DNA from: Purshia tridentata
Taxonomy: Eukaryota > Streptophyta > Magnoliopsida > Rosales > Rosaceae
Length of the DNA: 64,000 nucleotides
Reading direction: 5' to 3'
Assembly (NCBI GenBank): GCA_003254885.1
Contig: QANT01001555.1
Span: 1 to 64,000, forward strand
Shown here: piece after piece, positions 46,072 through 57,394 of the stretch
Numbering within the stretch: the first letter of the stretch is position 1
Layout of the letters: every line of letters begins with the position of its first letter
Position numbers and translations under genes: made by a program
The notes under the pieces: generated by a model
The model's database searches: none
What the model saw: only the letters and a program-made list of their open reading frames with translations
What the model was told of the DNA's origin: nothing

Positions 46072-46373
46072 TTTTTTTTAAATTTGCAACTTAATTATAC
46101 ATATTAAGTTCACTAAGATCCCTGCTCACTCTCATTCATATTCACTCCCATTCCTACTCACTCCCATTCATACACTCCCATTCCTACTCACTCCCATTCA
46201 TACACTCCCATTCCTGCTCACTCCCATTCCTACTCACTCTCATTCCTATTCACTCCCATTCATGTTCACTCCCATTCTTACTCACTCCCATTCATGCTCA
46301 CTCCCATTCATGCTCACTCCCATTCCTGCTCACTCCCATTCACGTTTAGTAAACATGCCCTTAGTGAATTGGA
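46072..46373 (-). mobile_element. retroposon-like insertion with A-tail and 11-bp direct repeats
   Basis: Block A has AGTGAATTGGA once (43732); block B has it on both sides of this DNA (46061-46071 and 46363-46373). Read on the minus strand, the insert starts AAGGGCATGTTTACTAAACG and ends in AAATTTAAAAAAAA next to the repeat. This is the pattern of a SINE-like retroposon, but no tRNA-like promoter was recognised, so the class is open. Confidence 0.55.
46123..46347. repeat. minisatellite, about 14 copies of a 16-bp unit
   Basis: Imperfect repeats of CTCACTCCCATTC(C/A)TA or close variants lie inside the insertion in block B. Unit length is 16 or rarely 14-17 bp. Confidence 0.9.
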
Positions 46374-46840
46374 ATTTTTTTTTTTTTTTCATCTATTACA
46401 TGTATGAAATGTTCTAAGTTGGTCAATTATTTATATGACTAGCCTCTTGATAAACGTTCCCCAGCATGCTAAGAGACTTTTTTTATTGATGTAATTAAAA
46501 TTGTTAATTTTATTAATTGAAGTAAAAAAAATAGTAATTAAAGAAGAAAAATCACTTAGTGACAGATTGACTCGCGGTTAACATATCAAATTCACTCTCT
46601 TACATTGTTTTTTGTGAGTTCCCTTTATTTGTTAAAAATTTTCGTGAGTTCTTTGAAAATAAAAATAAGAAATATATAAGAAATTCAACTTTTTCTCAAA
46701 CTTAATTTTTTTTAATAGAAGATGAATGGGAGAGGAATATATGGAGATAGAGAGAGAGGGTGTGTAGAGAGTGAATGGCGTGAGATCAAATTTTGTAAAA
46801 GACAGTTGTTGATATAAAATAAATATATATATATATAGGG

Positions 46841-48053
46841 AGGTGATTTTCGCAATTCACTTTTCTTCATTTGGACCCCTTTTATTTTTTAAATTATTAT
46901 TTATATATTTAATTACATGTATTGCCAAATTTACCCTTTTTGTTGCACTATCCCCGTCAAACCCACCCACTTTTCAAGGGCTACTTAAATTCACTAGTTC
47001 TTCACTCTTTAATTTGGTAATAAATCAACAACTTTTTGGTTTGGTTTGATTTACTTCCAGATCTATTATATTAAAACCACCACCCCACCATCGAAACTAG
47101 TGTGAGGTTCCTTCCAAATAGTATCAGTTACAAAAGCTACTCAATTGCATTACAACACGATAGCTTTTATTGATTACATCTCTATCATGAGTAACGTTAT
47201 TCGATTAGGATGTTGCTTTCCCCTTTTTTTTTTTTGAAAAAATTCATTTTTTTAATTGACTAAATAAAAAATAGAAATAATTTGATAAATGGAAGTAATT
47301 CTATTAGCTGCTTTAGATTGCAAAAGTAAAAGTAAGTTTCAGTATTGTTTCTCCTCTCCCAAAAATTCTTTTTCTTTTCTCATTTAATTGGTTATAGAGA
47401 CCTAAATTTTCAGGGAAATAAATTATCTTGGTGAAGAGAGGATGAAGAAGATGATGAATTATAAATTTAATGAGTAATGAAACTAGGAGTCGTCCAAAAA
47501 TATATTGATGTAGAGAAAAACTGTTTATAAAGGGCAAATTTGAAAACCCAAAGATAAAATGATGTGAAAAAATTATAAAAAGTGCACGTGGAAAAAAACC
47601 CATACATATATAACTTGTAACCCATCCGTTGGAGCTTGGAACGTTAAATTTGATTGTCATAATGAGTACATAGTAATCTCGAAGCCGTCAAGGGTGGGGT
47701 ACAACCCCAATACGTAGGAAAATTATTTTTGCTCCAAAATTTTTTTTCTTAACTTTTGTTTCTCATGTTTAAGTGTCATATATCAACTTATTTGACAATC
47801 TTTTTATTTCTTAATTTTGATTACTTTTTTATAAAGTCCAATGTATGAGTACTTACTACTAAGTAAGTTGAACAAGCTGAGGTAAATAACATAAACACAT
47901 AATCAAGGGTCTTAAATTTCTTCCCAATATTACTATCGGCCGGCCAATAACGTTTTATCATATCCTCATGGTAGAAAATTATGCAAGATTCAAAGAGTAT
48001 GACAAAATAGTAATTAATATACTTAACTTTTCTTAACATAGGGGCAACACTAA
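46841..48053. other. intergenic between UGT-B1 and UGT-A3, no gene recognised
   Basis: AT-rich DNA with poly-T runs. Open frames on both strands are hydrophobic and T-rich without family resemblance. It should include the A3 3' UTR. Confidence 0.6.
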
Positions 48054-49481
48054 TCAAACCTCATGCGCATGCTTTTCAAAGTAGTCCACACAATTTTCCA
48101 TGTATCTATCATGGAGTTCTTTGTCTTTGAATACTGCACTATATTCCTTGGCTCCATCTCTGTAAGCCTTCCCCTCTTCATCCACCACAACCAAACTCAG
48201 CGACTCGGCTAATGAGTTCCTGGTAAAAGATCCATTTTCTTGGTTTCTTGGTACTTCAATCCCAACTTTTTTGTCCCAAACCATAGAATTCAACCCTTGG
48301 TCATATAGAAAGGGCAACATGATAAGAGGAAGTCCAAAATGAAGTCCTTCTATGACTGAACTCCAACCGCAGTGGGTCAAGAAACCCCCAACTGACGCGT
48401 GAGCCAATATTTTGAGCTGAGGTACCCAACTTGTCCAAACAAGTCCACGGCCTTTGGTTCGGTCCTCAAACCCATCCGGTAGCTCCATGGTTGATCCAAT
48501 GGGCCATCTAAGGGCCCAAAAGAATGGCAACCCAGATAGTTCTAATCCAAGAGCCAACTCAGTGAAGTCTTGTTGATTTAAATCGACCTCACTTCCAAGT
48601 GCTATGTAAACTACAGACCCTTTGTCTTGCTTGTCAAGCCACTCAACCATTACAGACCAGCCGCTATCATTCTTGTTTTCACTAGTCTGGACTATTGATG
48701 GTGGCAATAAGCCGACTGGAAGAACTGGTTTGCGGTGAAGCGTTTGAAGCAAATCGAGCCACTCCCTCTCTATTTCTCTGCAACTCCGAATCAGATAGAG
48801 TTGACAACCTTGGACCGTAGACTCAAAACGAAACTTATCCGAAACGACAGAAGGGTTTTCATTGCTAACTTGGAACATTCTTTTGGCTTCAAAAGGCCTA
48901 AAAGCCAGTTTTGAAGGGAAGGGAACCCATGGGGGAGGGACAGTAAAGTGCTCAGGCAGTGTTCTAAGACCATGATAGCGGTCTATTAGATCCGGTGCTG
49001 TTGGTCCAAAAGAACATAAAGAGGACGCGTTGATGATACTCAAATTGGCTCGTGAAATGTCCAGCTTGGTGGCTATTGGGGGTAGCCAGTGAGAGACAAA
49101 GTCGTGAATAATCCAATCCGGAGTGTGTGTTTCTAGGAAATTAGAAAGACCCTGTTGGAGTCCATCGTGACCTAATTTTAGGGTTGGGATTAGGTGGTAC
49201 GGGACGTCAGTGGTAGCCTCTGCGTTTTCCGGGAGGTTTTGGACACGTGGCAGTGGGATTTGGACTAAATGAATGAGAGTGGTTAAGTCTTGAGGGATTT
49301 GGGGGAGGCGTTGGATGTTTCTTGGGGTGGATATGAAGGAGACCTTGTGACCTCTGCGAGCTATTTGCTTCGCAACTTCGAGATATGGGATTATATGACC
49401 AAAGGCTAGCCATGGAAACAAGGCTATGTGAAGCTTCTTTGGCTGATCAGTCATGGTGGGGGGTTGGAGCTCTTTATGCAT
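48054..49481 (-). CDS. UGT-A3: UGT91-like UDP-glycosyltransferase
   Basis: Intronless, 475 aa from the ATG at 49481; an in-frame GTG two codons earlier was not used, and a Met at 49454 (MTDQPKK) matches the A2 start. Catalytic His29 in LAFGHIIP and partner Asp127 in IIHDFVSHW are present. The PSPG box is canonical ([19 protein letters not shown]). Compared with A1 and A2 it is clearly diverged along the whole length, with a longer N-terminus (MHKELQPPT) and Ala-Ser after ILAH. It is the only type A gene on the minus strand and lies between B1 and B2. Sugar and acceptor are unknown. Confidence 0.93.
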   Translation of the reverse strand: MHKELQPPTMTDQPKKLHIALFPWLAFGHIIPYLEVAKQIARRGHKVSFISTPRNIQRLPQIPQDLTTLIHLVQIPLPRVQNLPENAEATTDVPYHLIPTLKLGHDGLQQGLSNFLETHTPDWIIHDFVSHWLPPIATKLDISRANLSIINASSLCSFGPTAPDLIDRYHGLRTLPEHFTVPPPWVPFPSKLAFRPFEAKRMFQVSNENPSVVSDKFRFESTVQGCQLYLIRSCREIEREWLDLLQTLHRKPVLPVGLLPPSIVQTSENKNDSGWSVMVEWLDKQDKGSVVYIALGSEVDLNQQDFTELALGLELSGLPFFWALRWPIGSTMELPDGFEDRTKGRGLVWTSWVPQLKILAHASVGGFLTHCGWSSVIEGLHFGLPLIMLPFLYDQGLNSMVWDKKVGIEVPRNQENGSFTRNSLAESLSLVVVDEEGKAYRDGAKEYSAVFKDKELHDRYMENCVDYFEKHAHEV

Positions 49482-50153
49482 CTCCACGTACTCACCTCGT
49501 TCCTTATGTAGGCTAAGAGAGTGGGTGGATCCAACGTCATACTCTTTTGTCTTGCTCTTAATTTGAATCTTCTAATTTGAATATTAGAAGAAAACCCCTA
49601 TAAACCCAATCACCTTATCTATCTCCATGTTGAATTTTAACGGCATTTGACTAGAAATTAACAAAAACGACTAACTTAAATAACAATTTTAAGTAGATCA
49701 ATAGTACATTTTTCTCTTATTATAATACTCACCATATATACCCTGTTCTTTTCTGATCCCACTCGCATGGATGATCTGAAATTAATGCAATATAAAATTG
49801 TAAATGATAAGATAATGATAATATTGTTTAAAACAAGCCATCTCTATCTCGACCTATTTTTGGACTCTACCTACATGATCTGCCACTTGAAAGCATCGAC
49901 ACACTTCTTACATATATATCTCCATGCAATCACGATTTAATGTGTTATCGTGTCGACAATTTTTTTTTTGTTACAAACTTACAATGGTGTCGGCAATTAT
50001 TACTTCTACCGAAATATTTTATGCTCATTTTATTTCCTGACTTGGTGCTATATTTTAAAACAATATCATTTTGACGTTTAGAATTTACATTTGACATTAG
50101 GTAGCACAAATCATATAAAATTGATTAATATGGAATTCACGGACATGTTTCAG
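49482..50153. other. intergenic between UGT-A3 and UGT-B2
   Basis: It holds the A3 promoter on the minus strand and, at about 50010-50153, DNA matching that beyond the B1 stop (shared TTTACATTTGACATT and GGTAGCACAAATCA). No other feature. Confidence 0.6.
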
Positions 50154-51669
50154 TCACATATTTTGTTCTTCCATAGAACGACAGTGTCTATGGGTTTTAA
50201 GGTATTCCAGAAACTTATGCACATACAAGTCTTGTCTCTCCCTGTCTCCAAACACTGTCTTCAACTCCTTAGCCTTTTCTCTGTAAACCCTCCCTTCCTC
50301 CTTCTCTACCACCAACTTCAACGACTCAGCCACCGCCTCCCTCCTAAACGACCCGACCCGTTCATCTCTCGGTATCGAATACCCGGCCTTTTTCTCCTCA
50401 ATAAGCCTTGCATTCAACCCCTGGTCGTTGGACATGGTCAACAGCACAAGGGCTCTCCCAAAACTCAATGCTTCCACCACGGAGCTCCAACCCGAGTGAC
50501 TCAGGAACACACCCACCGAGTCATGACTCAAAATCTTCACCTGCGGAGCCCAACTCGTGCACACCACCCCACGCCATTGCGTACGCTCCTCGAAACCTTC
50601 TGGTAATTTTACCAGCTCCGTGTCCGACCCACGTGTAGTCCTGAGTACCCAGATAAACGGCAACCCAGACTGTTCCAACCCCAAGGCTATTTCCGTAACT
50701 TCATCTTGGCTCGGCATCGCTTCACTTCCAAACGCCACGTACACCACTGACCCTTTCGGTTGCCGGTCAAGCCAGTCCTCCATCTCCCGCCATTTCTCAT
50801 CCCCGTCGTCGTCGTTGACCACAGGTGGAAGTACACCGACAGGCAGAACCGGTTTCCGGTGAATCTCCTCCATCAACCGCAACCACTCCAGTTCGAATTC
50901 CTCACAGCTTCTTATAGCAATGACGTCGCAGCCTTTAACCGCCTCCACGAAGCGATAAATGTCCGAAACATTCGTTTGGTCGCCGGTTACGCCAGCACCA
51001 AAGACTCGGAGAATCTCAAACAATCGGAACGCTACGGTATTTGGGAATGGGACCCACTTGGGGGGGACTGTGAAGTCCTCCGGTTGGTGACGGTCGTCTG
51101 GAGGTATTTCCGGCGAGGTGGGACCCATGAAGGTGAAGCAGGCCCCAATGAAAATGCTGAAGAAGGCGGTTGGGATGCGGAGGCTACGGGCTATAAGCGG
51201 GACCCAGTAGGGTACGAAATCAAAGAGAAGCCAATCTGGGTTTGAGGATTTGAGGAATTTGGTTATGGGTTTCTGGAGACCATCGCAGGCTATTTTTAGG
51301 TATGAGACTTGATTTTCTGGCAAGTCTATGGTGGCCTCGGAGCCTTCCGGAAGGTTCTGCATTTGGGGGAATGGAAGCTTGACGAAATTGATCAGAGGGG
51401 TGAGATTTGGTGGGAGATTTGGGAGGCGGTCAATGTTTCTTGGGGTGGAGATGAAGGAGACTCGGTGTTGATGCTAAAATTCTTACTGGGCCTAATTTTA
51501 ACTTTGGGCTTGGGCCCAATCATTTTATCGCCCACACTCGGTGACCCTTTTGGGCAATGAGCTTGGCGAGCTCGAGGTATGGGATCATGTGGCCAAAAGC
51601 TAGCCATGGGAACATCACTATGTGAAGCTTAGAGTCATCTTTGTTGGGCATGGCAGTGATGGAATCCAT
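50154..51669 (-). pseudogene. UGT-B2: UGT91-like gene broken by a 71-bp insertion
   Basis: The first part (from ATG 51669) reads [20 protein letters not shown] and continues to KGHRV, then runs into the insertion at 51466-51536 and into a stop. The other part, 50154 to about 51460, continues the B1-like protein through the acceptor and donor halves, with PSPG residues as in B1 (SHSGWSS, GRALVLLT, NDQ), and ends in HRHCRSMEEQNM, a different tail from B1. The net insert of 76 bp is not a multiple of three. Otherwise the two parts are about 95% identical to B1, so loss is recent. Translation of the long downstream part from an internal Met (51362) would lack the catalytic His and is unlikely to work. 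Confidence 0.88.
51466..51536. mobile_element. 71-bp TG...CA insertion in UGT-B2, solo-LTR-like
   Basis: Comparison with B1 shows the extra DNA exactly. It starts TGTTGATGCTAAAATTC, ends ATCGCCCACA, and is flanked by CTCGG on both sides (51461-51465 and 51537-51541), as for a solo LTR of a very small (TRIM-like) retrotransposon fossil. The repeat can also be read as eight bases (ACTCGGTG), which would fit a tiny hAT-type element with poor inverted ends. It is young, since it postdates the B1/B2 split. Confidence 0.6.
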
Positions 51670-51733
51670 GGTCAATAGATCGACTTTGTTCTTCCACTTC
51701 GATCTTCTGGTTAAGAAAACAAGTTTGGATTGG

Positions 51734-51743
51734 ATTAAATAGG
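51734..51743 (-). promoter_or_regulatory. TATA-like box of UGT-B2
   Basis: CCTATTTAAT on the minus strand, in an upstream stretch almost identical to that of B1. Confidence 0.45.
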
Positions 51744-52396
51744 CATGCAGGGGCACAGATCAATAGGGCGCGCCAAATGGATCTGGATTGATATTTCGTT
51801 GTTTTTTATTCCTAGTGTTTCCCACAAATAATGTTAATTACACCAAGCTAGAGGTTATAATAATACTTAAACTAATTTATCTTAAAGGATCCAGCTTAAC
51901 TTTGTGTGTTATACATTAATTAAATTTGGGTCATCATATATAGATTTATGCAATGAACCTACCTATTTGCTTGATTCACCGACAAACAACTGTAAATTGT
52001 AAAACCATCATGCAGAAACATATGAATGAGAAATATAAAGATTAATTATGAAGAAATTTGTATGGGTACTTTTTAAGCCAAGAGATAGATGAAGAAGGGC
52101 TTAGAAGGTTACTCTCTCTTATTCCACTCAAAATCCCCCAAAGAACTAAGTTTGTATAAGTCATGCATGTGGCATGCAGATGAGCTTGATCGAACCTTCG
52201 AATGCTATATCGTAGGTTTTTGAACACTTTGTTTATTATGTCTAATTAAAATTAAATCATAAATATAAATCTTTCACGCAACGCAAGTTAAGGCATGCCC
52301 CAGATATTTTCTAAAGACACAACTAACAGAATTAATATAGTCGTTATAACCAATTTTAAGTGAAATACATACAGCAAGGGTCTGCCATATATCATA

Positions 52397-52766
52397 TACA
52401 AATAGCTTATTTGTATACCATCATTCATAGCCCATTCTCATATAATTTTATAACAATCCGAACCATTTATTTTTTAGACTTCTATTCATAGATCATTCTT
52501 GCAAAAAATTAGCCAAATCAAAAATCATTTGCTTATCTAACTTTAATTAAACATATGAACGGTTTCTTCAAAAATATTTAATTCGTCTATTCGTTTAATC
52601 AAAGTTAGATAGGCAAATGGTTTCTGATTTGGCAAATGGTTTCCGATTTGGCTAATTTTTTACAAGAATGATCTATACATATAGTTTTAAAATATAGATA
52701 GTTCGGATTTGGAAAAATTATATGAGAGTGGGCTATGGATGAAGATATACAAATAAGTTATTTGTA
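52397..52766. mobile_element. foldback MITE-like element, about 370 bp
   Basis: The two halves are long imperfect inverted repeats. The left arm begins TACAAATAGCTTATTTGTAT; the reverse complement of the right end begins TACAAATAACTTATTTGTAT; both pass through CATAGCCCA(T/C)TCTCATATAA and AGATCATTCTTG. No coding capacity. Target-site duplication not clear. Confidence 0.75.
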
Positions 52767-53271
52767 GGAAGTATACAACATAGACTTTCTGAAAATACAT
52801 ATATATATATCCTAAAAATAAATATAAACAATTTTAAACTTTTTCTAAGATTATCATCAAATCACGTGAGGAGAGTGCTTTTTGAAGGGTTATAAAGGCG
52901 ATTTACTTGTATTTTGCAAAAAAAAAAAAAATTAAAAGTACTAGGTTTATATAGAAGCGCGCTTCCAAGCTGGTATACATTTACAAGAAATATTTGTATT
53001 TATAATAATCGAGATGCATAGTGTTTTTTTTTTGTTACAACCATTGTCATTAGAAGAACCAACATTAGTTGTATAGAAATAGATAACATTTGAACAATAG
53101 AGACTAAAGTGTTTTGATTTTAATAAAAAATATTTTTAAGTGTAATTATTGCTCATTTAATTTAGCTCTACTGCCCAATTGTTATATTTTTTTATATAAC
53201 TAATATTAGTTTTTATTACTCAATTTCATTGCCACACTAATGCAGAAAGATATAATATTGTGTATTGTGGA

Positions 53272-53674
53272 TAGGGATGGCAACGGGGCGAGGTGGGGTC
53301 AGGTTTGCCAATACCATCTCCGCCCCGTCAGGTATGTGGGGCCCCATATCTTTTTTTATACTTTTTTTCTTGTTAAAATGATACTAAATAATCAACACAA
53401 ATATATAATATAATATAAGTAAAATATACTAACATACACATATTACATTAAAACATCATATTAAATAAGATTATAACACTATTGAATTTAAAATAATAAT
53501 AATAATTATAATATAAAATTAAAATGTAATTATAAAATTAATATTATATAATATATTTATTAAGTTAAACAGGTATACAGGGCAAAGAAGGGCAGGGAGT
53601 GGTACTACCATATCCGGTTAATCAGGGCGGGGCCCTGCGGGGCTTAGCGGGGATAGGGATAATTGCCATCCCTA
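53272..53674. mobile_element. non-autonomous hAT-type element, 403 bp
   Basis: Terminal inverted repeats TAGGGATGGCAA / TTGCCATCCCTA are flanked by an 8-bp target duplication with one mismatch (ATTGTGGA 53264-53271, ACTGTGGA 53675-53682). GC-rich subterminal parts (GGGGCGAGG, GCGGGGCCC) surround an AT-rich core without coding capacity. Confidence 0.85.
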
Positions 53675-55972
53675 ACTGTGGATGCCAAAAATAACGTAAT
53701 ATTTTCATATTTAATTTGGGCCTTAAAACTGGGCTAACTAAACAAGAGATATTAACATACTCGGCCCAAACAAAACACACCCACAAAAAAACACATGGTG
53801 CATGGCCTAACCATAGCACATTCATAGTCACATATTGCAAGCTAAGAGTTATTGATAAAGTCAATAACTAAGCTACAGTAGTTGAATTAGACGTTCCTAT
53901 GAAGTAGGCGGCATGACCACCACCATCTCTATCACTCTCTTCCATGAGCAGAATAGATAACATGGGTGAATGGGAAAGAACGTGGAACGATAGAACTTGG
54001 AGTCTAAGATTCAAGAACTTTATAAAACCCATAGAATAAACCATCTAAATGTACGTAATCATACGGAATTTTATTAGCAAACACATTGAACTCGTGCTAA
54101 CTTAGGTATCGAAGTGTTTTCACAGGTATACCTCCTGCACTTATAGACGAAGACTATAGATGAAATATGGCTTCTCATAAATCATCAAGAACAATTTTTG
54201 TGGAACAATTATCATTATCAAAGATTTTTGGCGTCAACATGTACCTATATATTTATTTCTTATGCAGTCTTACACCTTTATTAATTGCACCAGGCGAAAG
54301 CAATAGGACAGTTCATGATGCATGCACGTTTAAATTTCCCCAGAGTGTCCCCTCCATGGTGCATTTTTCAATACAGTTCTCGATCGAATCGTGTAGTGTG
54401 ATGTTATTAAAATTATATATATGTATAAATAATTATGTGGAGGTATTCGTGGCAGATCGATGATAAATGGTAAATCTAAACAATAATTTATAATTAATTT
54501 CTGCAGCCTGCTTTGGTCATCCCCGTGGTTAATTTGTAATTGCCACGTCTCCAAAATAATTAAACCAAATAATATATGCCAAGCACTATGTTTCAGAGGC
54601 TTGACCTCTCCGAAGATGTTCATCCACATTTGTTTCATATCTCATTTTCTTTCATGTGTTAAGTCGTTAGTAAAATATATAGATCTTATAATTTCAAATT
54701 TTTATGATGTCCTTTTGGTACAGGTGAAGAAACATCTAGAATGAGTTGGTCTTTAATTGATATATAGTGTTTGAATATCCATGCCAACGCATTTAATGGC
54801 AGTGTTAGATAAACGAATGTGCATGTCTCAAAATCTTAAACTATAAGGCAATGTATCAGTAATATTGTATATCAATTTATTTTTTTATTATAGGAGAGAG
54901 GAAGGTTTGAATCTAAATATAAGAAGGAGTTTTTGTCCTTGGCCGACTAAGCTAATCCCATTAATTCACATATTGTATATAAAATTAACAATATATCTTT
55001 CTTATGTGCATGCCTAATTTGCATTTGAAGAGAATATATATTCTAATAGCTACATAATAATAGACAAAAATGGATATGGAAGATTCTAACACCATATTAG
55101 ACAACTATAGTGACAAAAAAAAAATTAAAAATTGTTTAGATAATAAGCCAACCAATTAAGTATATTATAAGGATAACAAATAAAAACTTTAATTATAATC
55201 TACTAGTGAAAGATGAGATTGTTAACATTTAAGAGTTAAAAGTAGTAATTGAATAGCTCAATTGAAAGGTCGTAGTACTCACAGTGCATCCAAATTCGAT
55301 TGCCCTTCTCCCAACTCAAAAAAAAAAAAATTTAAGAATAAAAAAAAATATGAGTGCCCCTATTTGCGCTCAATTTTTTTATTAATGCACCCATCATATT
55401 CTTTACACCCACTTTAATTTTAAAAAAAATTAAAATTTATTGGTACACCCAACATATTTTTCTAATCTAGATACCCAATAATATACTAAAACCCAACGAA
55501 TATATAAGGAGAGCTGCCGGTCTTATCCGCTGGCGGTTAGGTGATGGCATAGTGGAGCTTTTGGCGGGCTATGGACAATGGGTTTGACTGAAATGAGGGT
55601 TTTAAAATAAAAAATAAAAAATAAAAAATAAAAAATTAGTTGGTATGTCTTAATTAGTTATGATAAAGCATGAAATTACATTCTTATTCAAGTGTTGGGT
55701 GTAATAATTTAAAAATGGGGTCCGTACCCAAAACAATACATACCATGCAGTACGTGGCTGCATTTGAAAATATTTTATAAACTATTACTACAAGTTATTA
55801 ATGAGTTTCTACATATAATATTTGAATTCAAGAATAAATCCAGATAAAAGAAGACTACCATCCAGTGGATCTCTAATCATTGACATTAAAGTTTGTGTAT
55901 GTATTCTAGTCTCGTCCCACAATAATATGTTTATTAAGCCGACGATTTTAATCTTATGTGATCACCTTCACT

Positions 55973-57394
55973 CTAATCACTTACATATTGTGCTTTCTTA
56001 GAACCATGTCGTCCGTGCGTTTTAAGATATTCCAGAAAGTTATTCACGCACACATCTTGCCTATCCCTGTCTCCAAACACCGCCCTCAACTCCTTAGCCT
56101 TCTCTCTATAAACCCGACCCTCCTCCTTCTCCACCACCATCCTCAGAGACTCCGCCACCACCTCCCTCCTAAACGACCCGTCGTTCTCCTCCCTCGGTAT
56201 CGAATACCCAACTCCCTTCTCCTCAAAAAACCTGGCATTCAATCCCTGATCGTTCGACATGGTCAACAGCACAAGCGCCCTCCCAAAAGTCAACGCCTCC
56301 ACCACCGAGCTCCAACCCGAGTGACTCAAGAACACCCCAACCGAGTCATGACTCAAAATCTTCACCTGTGGGGCCCAGCTCTTGCACACCACTCCACGCT
56401 CCCCCACTCGCTCCTCGAAACCTTCCGGTAACATAATCAATTCCCTATTCGACCCGTGCGTGGTTCTCAGTACCCAGAAGAAAGGCAACCCGGACTGCTC
56501 CAACCCGAGGGCTATTTCAGTAATTTCCTCTTGACTCGGCATTGCTTCGCTTCCGAACGCAACGTACACCACCGACCCTTTCGGTTGCCGGTCCAACCAC
56601 CCCTTCACTTCCCACCATTTCTCACTGTGCTCATCGTCGTTGACCGGAGCTGGCGAGAGTAGACCCACCGTCAGAACGGGTTTCTGGTGAATCTCCTCCA
56701 ACAACCGCAACCATTCCGGTTCGAATTCCTCGCTGCTCCTCATAGCAATCAAATCGCAGCCTCGAATCGCCTCTACGAACCGGAGAAAGTCGGACACGTT
56801 GGTCTCGTCGCCGGTGATGGCGTCGTAGATCCGGCGAACCTCGAAGAACCGGTAGGCTATGGTGGTCTGGAACGGGACCCACTTGGGCGGGACCGTGTAG
56901 TCCTCCGGTTGTTTCCGGTCGTCGGGAGGCAATTCCGGCGAAGTGGGACCCAGGAAGCTCAAGCAGGCCCCAATGAAAATGCTGAAGAAGGCGGCTGGTA
57001 TGCCCAGGTTACCTGCTATGGCCGGCACCCAGTAAGGCACGAAGTCGTAGAGAACCCAATCGGGGTTTGAGGATTTGAGGAAGTTGGTAATGGAGTCCTG
57101 GAGGCCATCGTAGGCTATTTTGAGGTATGGGACTTGTTTTTCAGGTAAGTCTATGGTGGCCTCGGAACCTTGTGGAAGGTTCTGGACTTGGGGCAGTGGA
57201 AGCTCGATGAAGTCGATTAGAGGGATGAGAGTTTTTGGGAGGCGGTGGATGTTTTTTGGGGTGGAGATGAAAGAGACTCGGTGACCCTTTTGGGCAATGA
57301 GCTTGGCGAGCTCGAGGTATGGGATCATGTGACCGAAGGCCAGCCATGGGAACATCACTATGTGAAGCTTGGGAATATTGGTGATGGAATCCAT
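55973..57394 (-). CDS. UGT-B3: UGT91-like UDP-glycosyltransferase (rhamnosyltransferase 1-like)
   Basis: Intronless, 473 aa from the ATG at 57394; an in-frame TTG three codons upstream was not used. Catalytic His22 (LAFGHMIP) and partner Asp (LYDFVPYW) are present. The PSPG box resembles B1 (WAPQVKILSH, SHSGWSS, GRALVLLT, NDQ). It is shorter by a few residues near NIHRLPKTLIP and ends in KKAQYVSD. More diverged from B1 and B2 than they are from each other, so it is the older branch of type B. CCTATTTAT lies about 45 nt upstream. Donor probably as for B1. Confidence 0.93.
   Translation of the reverse strand: MDSITNIPKLHIVMFPWLAFGHMIPYLELAKLIAQKGHRVSFISTPKNIHRLPKTLIPLIDFIELPLPQVQNLPQGSEATIDLPEKQVPYLKIAYDGLQDSITNFLKSSNPDWVLYDFVPYWVPAIAGNLGIPAAFFSIFIGACLSFLGPTSPELPPDDRKQPEDYTVPPKWVPFQTTIAYRFFEVRRIYDAITGDETNVSDFLRFVEAIRGCDLIAMRSSEEFEPEWLRLLEEIHQKPVLTVGLLSPAPVNDDEHSEKWWEVKGWLDRQPKGSVVYVAFGSEAMPSQEEITEIALGLEQSGLPFFWVLRTTHGSNRELIMLPEGFEERVGERGVVCKSWAPQVKILSHDSVGVFLSHSGWSSVVEALTFGRALVLLTMSNDQGLNARFFEEKGVGYSIPREENDGSFRREVVAESLRMVVEKEEGRVYREKAKELRAVFGDRDRQDVCVNNFLEYLKTHGRHGSKKAQYVSD

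Larger units (their letters stand above)
45884..46840 (+). repeat. cluster repeat block B (with insertion)
   Basis: Direct copy of block A, from GTACATTGTGGCAAATCTTT to GACAGTTGTTGATATAAAAT, interrupted by about 300 bp at 46072-46373 that block A lacks. Confidence 0.85.
51670..55972. other. 4.3-kb AT-rich intergenic region
   Basis: It contains the B2 promoter remnant, a foldback element at 52397-52766, a hAT-type element at 53272-53674, and an AAAAAT repeat near 55606-55635. No gene recognised. Confidence 0.6.

Noticed and set aside
46123-46347. Minisatellite as a CRISPR-like array
   Set aside because: Units are contiguous without unique spacers, and the genome is eukaryotic.
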